Positions 47,936 through 58,317 of a stretch of 64,000 nucleotides of DNA are shown here, piece by piece. The stretch is from Pempheris klunzingeri. Its lineage: Eukaryota > Chordata > Actinopteri > Acropomatiformes > Pempheridae. Numbering within the stretch: position 1 is the first letter of the stretch; each line of letters starts with the position of its first letter. The notes under the pieces are model-generated. The model was not told where the DNA came from, searched no databases, and saw only the letters and a program-made list of their open reading frames with translations. Where the stretch lies: assembly GCF_042242105.1 (NCBI RefSeq), contig NC_092029.1, forward strand, positions 10,161,885-10,225,884, in the 5' to 3' direction. The translations under genes were made by a program, and so were the position numbers.

Positions 47936-48922
47936 ACATTAGATAGATGAAACATTATTATCAAAACTGCAGAACTGCAGAACATAATGATTACTATCAT
48001 ATATTGTAGGTATCAGGGATGCTGTCAATAGTTCTGAATCCTCTGACCAAGACTCAGGGTGTCCAGACTCTGAACTGCTATGTAGTTTGACCTTAGACAA
48101 ATCTTGTCACCCTGATGTAAAATAAATAAACAGGTGATTAAACAAATAGATAAAGAGGATGAAATATTTGCTTTAGGAGAACAGAAATCTTGAGTGTTAT
48201 TTATACATGTATGGTGATAAGGAAGCCAAAGTAAATAACATTTTTGTCTTATTTATTTTTGTGTTATGTATTTGAACAGACTGAAGGACATATGACAAAG
48301 AATGCAGCTTCTCACAAAATAATCTTCAGGATGGAAAAATCTCTGTTTAATACATGTATGCAATCAGGCCAGTTATATATTTTTAACCATTCTATAATTA
48401 ATCTGAAAGAAGGAAAAACCTCTGGCTCACCCAGTTTGAAATGGGCTTGTGTAAGAACATCTGACTCTTCTTTGAAATTTTAGACAATTATAAGAAACTT
48501 TAATTCACCGCTGTGTGTGGTCAGCAATCTTTTATTTGCTTTTTCAAACATGCGTACAGAAAACACCCAACACCAAACTAATAAAGAAGAGAAATCATCT
48601 ATCACAATCTTTCTATCTACCACCTCCAAAATATGCAGCATACACCACAACGCCACTGTGTCTTTGATTCCACGCTGGTGTCTGCTGACTGAATTCACGA
48701 CGCAGTAGCTGGTTGAAGGGGACCAAACCTCACAGAAACACCTGACTTGGTTCCGTTTGACCAGCCACAGCAAGGCGTGTTGCTTCAGCTGCAAGAGCCA
48801 GAGCGAGAGAGAGAGAGGGAGAGCAGGGAGAGAGAGGGTAACAGGGGTAGAGGACGTCGAAAAAGGAGGAAATAGTAGAGGAGACAGAGCAGAAATAGAA
48901 GGTGGGCATCATCTGCAAGCAG

Positions 48923-48951
48923 TCAGGCCGTCATGTCCTCTTCAATCTTAC
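48923..48951 (-). other. Weak candidate terminal coding exon
   Basis: On the minus strand a pyrimidine-rich tract ending TTTCATCAG (48960-48952) precedes GT then AAG ATT GAA GAG GAC ATG ACG GCC TGA (KIEEDMTA, stop). The same bases also read as a donor (CAG then GTAAGA), so the element is ambiguous. No upstream partner exon was found. Low confidence. Confidence 0.12.
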
Positions 48952-49384
48952 CTGATGAAACAGAGAGAGAGAAAAAGAATATCATCAGTGAGTCAGATAC
49001 AAACATATCCGGCATAGTTACAACATAGAGACAAGTGTCTCCATGTTACCAAGCAGATAGTTCCTATTTAGAGGTTTGGGAACCCTGACAGCCGGTGACA
49101 TCGCCCTATTTCCTTCCAAACCCAGCCTACAGGAGTGAACCTTCACCCTCAGTGACAGCTCCACATCTCTGCCCTCCCTCCGCTCTTCCTTTTTTGAGAG
49201 TCCTGCGGTTGCTATAATGGGTGACAGCTGTGGTCTGTCAATCCTCCTTGACTGTCAGCCGTTGGGGCAGGGCAGGAATTTTTCAAGAAGTCCCTGAGAC
49301 CCTATCAGCGGCCCTGAGAGTAATGCTAACTGCACACGTGCCTGAGCTGAAGGAGAGGGAACAGGCCTTTCACCTGTTGTCCTG

Positions 49385-49385
<1 letters not shown>

Positions 49386-49415
<30 letters not shown>
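49386..49415. repeat. (CA)n microsatellite
   Basis: About fifteen CA units followed by degenerate CATA/CACG repeats, in the gene-poor interval. Confidence 0.9.
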
Positions 49416-49419
<4 letters not shown>

Positions 49420-50279
49420 TACACACACGCACGCACAAACATACATGCTCATGAACCCTGACATCCCCCTCCCATCCCATAAAACACACAAAGGCACCCT
49501 CAGACAATTGTGCCGAACAAAGTTCCCTCTTTTATAACTGCTAAATAAAGAATAAAATCATTAAGGTCTCCTCTTCCCGGCGTGGTTGGTGCTCAAGTCC
49601 CCTCGAAACCACACACTTCCTTACATTCCATAAGTGGTGTATTAATATGGGGATATAAGGAAGCATGTACTCACAAGGGGCAACAACTGGATTCACCGCT
49701 GCTCGCACACAAAGCACCCTTTCATAGTCACAGTTGCAGAGTAGCAGGAGCAACCAGCTTAACAATGGTTAACTGTGACAGAGCGAGCTAAAGAGGATGG
49801 GGCTGGAGATCATCTGCGCCACAGACTTTAAAAGAAAATTAAAAGTTTGTTTGATTGAGGGGGAAATTTCAAGTTTCATCTGTGCTGAAAATGCAGCTTT
49901 AGTCTTCTAATAAAAAGCAGTAGGAGCTTACAAAAGTAAAAGAAAACTATCAACTACATTTTTTCCCCCTGACTTTTAAATATTAAAAGATTTAAGATTA
50001 ATATTGTTCAAAACCAGCTTGTGTAGCCATTTGATGGCTAATGCCAATGTGATGATGCTGAACTCCTTGGAGCTGAAATAACTCTAGAGGACGAAGCAAA
50101 CTCTGACTTCCAGCAGACAAAGGTCACAATGTGTGTGTATGCCATGCCAGATCATTTTGATTTAAAAATGCTCTTTATGAAACAGTTTCAAGCGCAGAAA
50201 TAGTAGTAAAATTAATGTTAAAAGGGTGCACATTTGAAACAAAATTGAGCTTGAATATCTAAATTGTTACTCACCTTCA

Positions 50280-50430
50280 TTGAGCCTTGTTGCGTCTCCT
50301 CTTGTGGCTTTTTCTTTTCTATTGTTTGTTTCTTTCACTCTCCCTGTTTATATTGTTGCTGCTGTAACAAGAAAATTTCCCCCTATGGGGGATCAAATAA
50401 AGAAGTCTAAGTCTAAGTCTAAGTCTTTTT
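50280..50430 (+). mobile_element. LINE 3' tail with TAAGTC tandem end
   Basis: The fragment contains ACAAGAAAATTTCCCCCTAT and GGGGGATCAAATAAAGAAG followed by about four TCTAAG units. It shares the ATTTCCCC...GGGATAAATAAA signature with the fragment at 37800-37960, so the two are probably related LINE families. The AG-GTGAGT-like donor on the minus strand at 50275 is therefore probably coincidental. Confidence 0.65.
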
Positions 50431-53400
50431 TCTTGTGGAGAGTAGCTGGAGTTGAGCTGGAGGCCACATTGGGTTCTCCTACACTGTCTAGTGGTGACTT
50501 TCCTGCTAAATCTAACCACTGCTAAGTCAACCAGCTCCGAAGCAAATGGCCATTAGAAAGACTAGCCCTTCTTCTTTGATCCGACGGCGATGGCTCCTCT
50601 GAGAGACGCATGTCAAATCACCAAATTTCCTGATTCTCTCCTGTATCACACCTCAGGCTTCCCCTCACCTGACAGAGGTGTCAGGCCCTGCAACGGTGTG
50701 CTGTGTTCTATCGTAAAACTTACAGAAAACATCTACCAACTGGTTTGACACCTGATTTTACTCACACAGTGCTGCAAATCAAGGAAACTAGAAGAACTAA
50801 AAGTCTGCAAAATCTGAATCAAGAAGACTTTTGACTCAACAGGAAACCTCACCACTGTATTCCCTATTCGTCCATTTTCATTAAAAGAAAAGCTACCTAC
50901 TGAAGAAGACATTTAAAAAGAGGCTCTATGACTAAAAACTCTCTCTGTTACCATAGAAAAGACCTAACTCTCAGACCAGCCTTACTCCTTGTCCCTTAAG
51001 CTGTCCTTTCCACACATTTTAAGGCCAAAACTCATCTCAAACTATCCCCCTGCTTCCTGAGAACCATTCCCCAACTTCGTCCTGATCCTCTCCTCTCTTC
51101 ACCTCAGCTCCCCTACGATCAACCATCCTCCTCCGTATCTGGCCGGTGGATTGTGCCCACGACAGGCCTTGCAGATCGGCCTTTTCTATCCCGCCAGGAG
51201 CACCCCCCTCCAAAGCGGCCTCCCACCTGTTGGTGTCCTTTAGAAGCCCGGGCCTCTCCTGCGCCTCCTGTCCGGCCCAATCAGGGCCCTGACAGGGGGG
51301 AGCCAGCCTGTGAAATCACACCTCTCAGCTGTTCACACTGGGCTCGAGACACCCTACACCCCTGCCGTTCCTCTGTTCAGCCCCCACCCCACCCTGCCTC
51401 TATTTTACACTGAATGTCAATGGCTCCTTTTTGAAGAAAAAAAAAGAAAAAGGGAGAAAGAGAAGGATACAGAGAAACAAGGAAGCAACTGCACAATGGG
51501 CGTGTTTTATTGGGTTTGGGGGTACAGTCCGAGCAGCAGTTACAGCCGGCCATGAGTCACAGCTGAAGCCAAGGTTGAGTTTCATCCCAGTCTGGTTTCT
51601 GCGCTGTACTTTAGTTTCATTGTATCATTTACAGTGTAGGAAAAAGTGACGGCCGCTGTTTTCAAAGCATTTAGTCGCCACTGACAAAAGTCATTTTTAT
51701 GTGATGACATGACGGGTTGAGATGTTTACCTTAGCGAGGTGGTCACAAATCAATCTGCTTCACCGTCAACCAAATGTGGTGAATCCTTTGATAACCTGTA
51801 ATGTAAACCTCTGTTAATGAAGCACAGCCAGTGATATGTGAGGAGTGTGAATAAGTTATATGGGTGTTTTTGTGGCATCATAAAAACAAGTTATAAATTC
51901 TCCCGTGGCCACAAGGTGACCATCCTGCCGCCATGACACTTACAAAACAGCACTGAATGTAATATAAGCTGCATGTGTGGGAGGGGAAAATCAAGATAAA
52001 CTGCTGAAAATGTATAAAAATCTATGGGTTAAAAGAGTGAGCTACTAATCAAAGGGTTGCAACAATTTCTCATCAGCAATAACCAACCATTTAGCCAGTG
52101 AGTATCAGATTTCTTTCATCGTATTTGCTGGTATTATTTTCTGAGTAATCCTATAGAATCTGTGGTTCCTTATATGACTGTTTTGAAGCATCTGTGTGAC
52201 CACACAGTGACCAATACTGTAGAGGCAAACAGGCTTGAGCTCGGGGGTTCATTTTCCTCTGCTGCAAGCACAAGCTGCTCCACTAAGGTCAACACCTGTG
52301 TTCTAAAATCAGCACTGGGGTTGGGTGTGATAGGAACCCGGGCCTCATTCACAGAAAGCTCGAGCTCAGAGAGGGGGGCTTATATTGAAACCAAATAGTC
52401 TCGCTATTTTCGAGGCACTCGCTGTCCACAAATAGCCACCCAGTTGCATCTTTGTAGCTCCCGTTTTTCTCCACCACAGGATGTTGTCTAAATTCGACAG
52501 TTGTTCGATATTTCCCATGGCCCCGAGCCAGGGTGTATCACAAATGCAACATTTCCACTAATGTCAGCTATGCGCCAAGGCCTTGCCAGATATATCTGGG
52601 TGCTAGGAATATCAGATAACTTTTGTTGTTGAGTGAATTCTTGGGCCATCACACCGGACACAATGGTTAAGACACAAACCATAATCCTGCTGTTCCTCTT
52701 AATGGGACAGCTGATCGCTGTCACATACTGGCTCATAGGCTGAGGGGTTGCCAACCAACAGATCAGCCAAAGTCTCTCATCTAATCATCTGTTTCTCTTT
52801 CATCATGTGTCATGCATCATGCGAAAGATCTCGTCTTACTGTGATTTTTTTTTCACCTGTCAACCCCTCTTCTGTTTAATTTATTTGAATTCCCATCATG
52901 AGTCTGGTGATCATTTGTTCATCTACTCCCATAAAACATTTACAAAACATGCTTATAAATGTAAGATTTCACTCCCTTACAAGTGCATCTAGAAATTTTA
53001 AGAACAATTACGCCAAAATGGGAAGAAGACAGCGCAGGAGCTCAGCGGTTGTGTTGCATGTTATCTACAAATTGGGTCAGTGAGGTTATTTTTAACCTGT
53101 GTTCACATACAGGGGCCCCCGTTTGCTAATCACTTTGTTCCCCTCTGTCATACTCATCTACCCCATTGCCAATGTCCCACTGCTTCTGGGGAGGTCACAA
53201 CACACTTTTCTTGGCAGGAGGAAATAATTTCCCTCGGGACAGCAGGTAGGAGTTAGGCCGACTAACTCCAGAGCAGTTTCTTCAACAGTGGATAGCATGG
53301 ATTTCTATTGGTATAAATAAACTGGCAGCTGACATCAGACCAGAGCCTGCACACGCACAGTATGGGACAACCTCGCAGATTAACCCCCTGTTCTATGGAG

Positions 53401-53734
53401 GCAACTCTCTGCAGGAGGTGGAGAGTCAACGTTAAATATCCATTGAAATTTCATTTAAATATCATATCTTTTACAAAGCATTATCCATTTGATGATTTGA
53501 TGCTTTTTATAAATTGTTCTGTAAAAGTATGACTGAAAACTGCACTTTGAGATGATGTAGAGTGAGGTTATGTCCTAACAAAGATAATAAGACAGCAGCA
53601 TGTTGCTGACTCATTAAGTGCTCTGACATTAATGCCACTTTCTGTCCTTCCCTGGGCACACCAGTTGCCAGGGCTGAGGTTGACACAGCTGTTGCAGGGA
53701 GCCTGGTCCCGTGTGGTGAAGCAATGGAGCAGAA

Positions 53735-53747
53735 AGGTCAAAGGTTA
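53735..53747 (+). promoter_or_regulatory. DR1 nuclear-receptor-like element
   Basis: AGGTCAAAGGTTA is two AGGTCA-type half sites with one-base spacing (second half one mismatch), the pattern bound by HNF4, COUP-TF and RXR dimers. It is intergenic, and no other evidence supports function. Confidence 0.3.
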
Positions 53748-55413
53748 CCGGCATTTAGGCTAAAAGAGAGAACAGGTGATGGAGAGGTGAAGGCAACTCG
53801 CTCCCGTGATTCACAGAGGGGACAGAGGGATTTAGACGGATGCTTTGATGTCATTAGATACTAGAATGAAGGACCGCTTAATCTAATGATACAGTGCAGG
53901 TCTTCTGATGAAGAAACTCTCTTTAGATGTTTGGTTACAACCGAACACACAGGTCCTCATTGTTTTCACTAAAAAACAATGTGAAAATGCATCCCAACAC
54001 AAAAAACTCTTAAGATATAGTTGAATAAATTGGTATTTTGGAAGCCTGGTGGTCGGTGAAAACAAATACGAGCAGACTCCGTGTCAAATCTCTTCTGTCA
54101 AACCACAATGGCATCAGGGTATTAATGACCAGTGGAGCCCATGTAGTTAAACAAAGGGTGGCCACCCTTGAATACATTTAAGTTTCACTCATATAGATTT
54201 CTTAATTAGGCTCTGGTCTGTTACTAAAGACCCAAAAGGTGTCACGACAGGAAACACATCTCTGACTTTTCTCACCAACCAAACAATTAGGACATAAAAG
54301 GGTTCTGGGTGTTACATGGGGCCCGTGTCCCCCTTTAAATGACCCTGTTGTAATGGTCAGGTGGCCTCTGAGTGACAGGGTGACAGGTGAGCTGCAATGT
54401 GGTGGATCAGTGTACCAGGCCAAACCAGAGTAAGTGGTAATTTTCTGCAAATTAGGCAAACTTCTGCGTATAATCTATGCTGTGGTTGTTACTGCAGAAG
54501 CCCTTTTGTAATACCTCATAATAAATTACTTCATTTTTTTTCCACACACAGCCATATGAACATGTTTACAAGCAGTAAAAATAATTTTCAAGGAAGCGAT
54601 GCAGCAGATGAAAAGTAATATGTGCAACAATCTGCAGTGGTAAACTGAATATCTACATGTCTGACTGTGTAAGATCATATATAAGAATATATATATATAT
54701 ACTGCTTCACTTTACTGGTCTGTAACTGAAAAGAAAATAATTGTAAAAAAAAATCATTCAATTTGGCTCAATGAGAAGTTGTTAATTTTCAGAGGAATTT
54801 CCTTTATAGAACTGCTTCATTACAACTCATGTCAACATTTATTCATTTAGTATTGAAACTTGAAATAGTTTGTAATCATCCATTCATACTGGACACAAAG
54901 TGATTCTGATGTAAGTGATGATAAAATCCTCATTCTGTGTAAAGATGCATAAAGCGAGCGCTAATCATGTCAATGATGTTTTAAAATGGTTGTTTGCACT
55001 CATCTACACACTCATGAGTCTGCCTGCTTTGTCTCTTAGTCAAAGGGATCAATTATTCATGTCAATAACAGAGTTTTACTGAAAAACAGAAGGAGTAGCT
55101 GAAGAATTCACTTTGAAAATGTCACAAGAAAGACACCATTTATTGATTTTTTTACCCACTTGTAACACACTGCATTCATGATTGCTTTTCTCTAACTGAC
55201 ATGTTTTAGCTTAAGTTACTAAATGTAATGTTTGAATGTTTCTGAGCCCTCTTTTATGTCACTCATTTAAGGTAAGTTTGTGAAATTTGAATTATTAACA
55301 TTTTTTTCTCTTAAAGGTTTATATCATACAACTCCAACTTTTCTCCAAGCACAGGAGAATGTTCTCACTTGTGCTATATGCAACATATCTAATGTGGCTC
55401 CTGGTGGATGAAT

Positions 55414-55557
55414 GAATACGGAGCAGCCTATGGACACCCAAGTGCCTGTGGGGGTCGTCAGTCAGCTGCCCGACTCCCCACCAAAAGGGAACGACAACTG
55501 CAGGAGAGGCAGCAGCAACAGCAGCAGCAGCAGCAGCAGTCAGCAGCAGCGGTGACA
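55414..55557 (+). CDS. Weak candidate: short Ser/Gln-rich ORF
   Basis: An ATG opens MNTEQPMDTQVPVGVVSQLP, continues DSPPKGNDNCRRG and runs into a Ser/Gln tract encoded by AGC/CAG repeats, ending QQQR stop; total 47 residues. The composition before the repeat looks like a genuine protein N-terminus and the region is GC-richer than its surroundings. A GTGACA near the stop could be a weak donor. I do not recognise the protein, and no downstream exon was found before nme6. It may equally be chance sequence beside a CAG repeat. Confidence 0.15.
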
Positions 55558-56023
55558 CCAAGATGAAACAGAGATGGGGTTTATGGTGGGCAGAGAGCGG
55601 GGGGGGGTCAGCTGAATCAGCCCAACGGCTGAGGATGTTTGAAGAAAGAGTCAGCGGTGATCAGCGGTAGTATCTGTTCGGTCCAACTTGTCTGCTATCC
55701 ATCCTGAAACCTGTCGTTCCTGTTAAAACAATACACAGTGCTAGTTTACAGTTTAGACGCTCCTCAATCTACAGAGATACTTAGTAGATGCATTGTTGGA
55801 AGAAAAAGAAGGCGTTGACGAAGATAATGCATTATAAGTTCCTAAATGTGTTTTTCTTCAGAAAATTTAATCCATTTAATCCATTGATGTGGGGTAGAAG
55901 CAGAAATCTCAGTGACAGATATCTCCATAGCCAAAACTATCTACATGGTTAAATGCTGCCACAACTGTGTCACAAAATTTACTTTTTTCTCAAATGAGAA
56001 CACCTTTAATATTCTTGGGACGT

Positions 56024-56190
56024 CTTGGTGGTCCAGGGGGTTTAAGGTGTCGATCACGATCAACAGCGTTCCCAACATGAGCCCATCGGGGGTCCTTTGC
56101 TGCATGTTGTTCGCCATCTCTCTCTCTCTCTCCTCGCCCCCTGCCATCTCTCTACTGTTAACTCTGTAATAAAGGATAAAATGCTGAAAA
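56024..56190 (+). mobile_element. tRNA-type SINE, diverged
   Basis: The unit starts CTTGGTGGTCCAGGGGGTTTA and contains GGTGTCGATCACG, GGGGGTCCTTTGCTGCATGT, TCTCTCTCTCTCTCC and CTGTAATAAAGGATAAAATG, ending A-rich. This matches a remembered percomorph SINE family with a tRNA-like head and a CTTTGCTGCATGT body. The tRNA-like promoter boxes are degenerate. Target duplications were not resolved. Confidence 0.65.
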
Positions 56191-56395
56191 AGAAATAATG
56201 AAAAAGCAGAGCAACATTCTTAAAGGGCCCAAAAATAGTTTTAGAAAAGTATTTAATCTACGCAGGCAGTGACAGGTTGTAACTGGCCCCGAACAGATGA
56301 GTCCAAACACTTTCTAAGGTGACACATGATGACACATGATTTAATCTAGGCTAGATTACACGTCGTCATTCAGTGTTACCTAAATAGGATTGTGG

Positions 56396-56479
56396 CTGCA
56401 AGACTTTTACTTGTAATGGAGTACTTTTAAAATGTGGTATTGGCACTTTTACTTGAGTAAATCTGAGTACTTCCTCCAC
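56396..56479. repeat. Fragment of a common teleost interspersed repeat
   Basis: CTGCAAGACTTTTACTTGTA, ATGGAGTACTTTTAAAATG and CACTTTTACTTGAGTAAATC then TGAGTACTTCCTCCAC match, in reverse, a repeat seen very often in fish genomes (GTGGAGGAAGTACTCAGAT... form). It is probably a non-autonomous DNA element; the family name is not certain. Confidence 0.6.
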
Positions 56480-56658
56480 AAATGCTAATAATTGCATAAT
56501 GAATAATAATACAAAACTTAGTAGAGGGTATGAATATGCTTTAGGTACATGGGTTTTATGCTAAAGAATTAGCTCCACTCAGCCCCTCACCCACCCAGCA
56601 CCTCCTCTCCTCGTCTCCATCCCCCTCATGGGTGGTAACAGCTGTGGTGTCACCCCAA

Positions 56659-56668
56659 GTCACGTGAC
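56659..56668. promoter_or_regulatory. CLEAR/USF E-box palindrome GTCACGTGAC
   Basis: A perfect 10-base palindrome identical to the CLEAR consensus bound by TFEB/TFE3 and also a strong USF E-box. It lies 1.65 kb upstream of the nme6 start codon. Functional relevance is inferred from the motif only. Confidence 0.4.
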
Positions 56669-56762
56669 ATGGGCAGGTGGGAGAAACCTATGTGGGACAT
56701 CCATTCCCCTTTTCTTCCCTCCTATTCTCTCGCTCTGAATGTCAAACCCCACACGCATGGAG

Positions 56763-56787
56763 ACACACACACACACACACACACACA
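56763..56787. repeat. (AC)n microsatellite
   Basis: Twelve to thirteen AC units upstream of nme6. Confidence 0.9.
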
Positions 56788-58317
56788 TGGACACACATGC
56801 ACGCAACCTCCTCTTTGCAAGGGTGTGGTCATTTTGCATCGCAGGAATGTGCTCCGTGTTTGTAACTCATACTGTATGTCTGATCTCCCACATTGATGAA
56901 ATTCCGCAGACAAAAATCCCCCCCTCTCCTGTCCCTGCTTGTGGCTGTCACATCAGCAACCAGAAAGCATCTACTCATCAGTAGTCCAAAATCTAAAATC
57001 TCCAGTTCTATGTTTAAATATAGTGACGTTATGACAGGACATACTGTTTGAGGAGTCCAGTGCCACAATGAGACAGTTTGAGAATATTGCGTCTTCAACT
57101 GTTTTGAATTTGATTTAAGAGGATAGAGAAGAAAAATTCAATTTCACTTCTCTTTTATTATGATTCTATATTTACAATGAAAGCATAGTCATTTACTTGT
57201 TTATTTAAAAGTCATAAATAAAATAAAGACCCATTTTATCAGTCTTTTTGGCAGATGATGAGGGAATTTCTGCTCTTTCTTATTTGGTATTTGTGAACAG
57301 TGACAAAGCAAAGGTGGACAACACTTCAGTGGATTGAAATTCAAGCACTGATGTGGAGGGAGTTCTTTGCTGCAGTGCTGCTGTGCAACACACTGAATCC
57401 CATTTGGCTCCAATAGTCCTGCTTTCTAGTGATCTGTTCCCTTTTCTCCTCTTTTTCATTTTCACTGTAAAGAGAGCATGACCTAAAGGAGTTTATGGTA
57501 CAATACAAGATAATTGTAGGTGTTTCAATCTGGTGTGCCACCAGAATACCTGATCCTGTCAGGAAACATAAAGTTATACGCACAGCATGAGCAGGTTCCT
57601 CTAATCAGAGGCTCAAGAGCTGCACTCACATTAATATCACGTCTTCTTGCTAATCTGTCTGTCTAAGAAACACTTTAATGTGATAATCTTTTAGAATCAT
57701 ATTTTATATAATAATATAACAGAGCTTGGAAAGACAAATAATAGTGTGTTAGGAGTTTTTCATTTTCTGTCACTGTCGCAGTAGGAACGTGAAGTGCTGG
57801 CTCAGTTTCTGGGGACAGTTTTTCCGAGCGGACTAACCGGTGCCAGGACACACTCAGAGAATACGCGTGTATTAATGTTAAAATTACGTTAAAATGTACA
57901 GCATGCAGTGACATAAACTAACTGAAATGTTTTGACATTTTGAACTGAGACTTAAAGTAACACATTGAAGTGTATATTGTAGAAGTGCTGCAGAATGCTT
58001 GCGCTGTTTTCTTCAGACGGAACTGTGTTTTAGAAACTAAACACAACACACTGGTGTCTGAAACTAGCGCGGTAGGAAACATTTATGTATACATATGTTT
58101 ATATTAACTATAAAAATACCTCTCTGTCCAAGGTCTCACCTTTTGTGCTTGTGTTGTTAAGCTGCTCTTGTTTGGCGTTTTTGGTTGTCACGAGAAACAA
58201 TTAGCCTGAGCTGTGTATCAACAGTTAGCTAGAGTTAGCTTCATTAGCTTCATCATACCGTAGCTGTCAGTGGACTCTGTTGGTGATGAGTTGTGGTTTC
58301 TGTGTTTTGTGCAGACG

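Larger units (their letters stand above)
46856..58314. other. Gene-poor interval between eif2b4 and nme6
   Basis: No convincing multi-exon gene was found in these 11.5 kb. The interval holds LINE 3' tails (47400-47935, 50280-50430), a SINE-like insertion (47471-47630), a tRNA-type SINE (56024-56190), a fragment of a common teleost repeat (56396-56479), CA microsatellites and AG-rich tracts near 48800-48840. GC-richer patches, for example 49085-49330, 51050-51400, 53620-53800 and 54320-54400, look less like neutral sequence and may be conserved non-coding elements, but this cannot be judged without a second genome. Two weak coding candidates are listed separately. The eif2b4 promoter should lie at the left end. 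Confidence 0.6.

Noticed and set aside
49541-49765. Minus-strand frame with a hydrophobic start (LSWLLLLLCNC) followed by a donor-like CTT-GTGAGT
   Set aside because: It looks like a signal peptide, but there is no in-frame ATG (a stop lies just before) and no partner exon.
50276-50300. Minus-strand donor-like AAG-GTGAGT
   Set aside because: It adjoins a LINE 3' tail and no upstream coding exon exists.
52664-52744. 26-codon plus-strand frame encoding one hydrophobic segment (MVKTQTIILLFLLMGQLIA...)
   Set aside because: Considered as a sarcolipin-like micropeptide, but it matches none of the known ones and has no supporting transcript features; short hydrophobic frames are common by chance.
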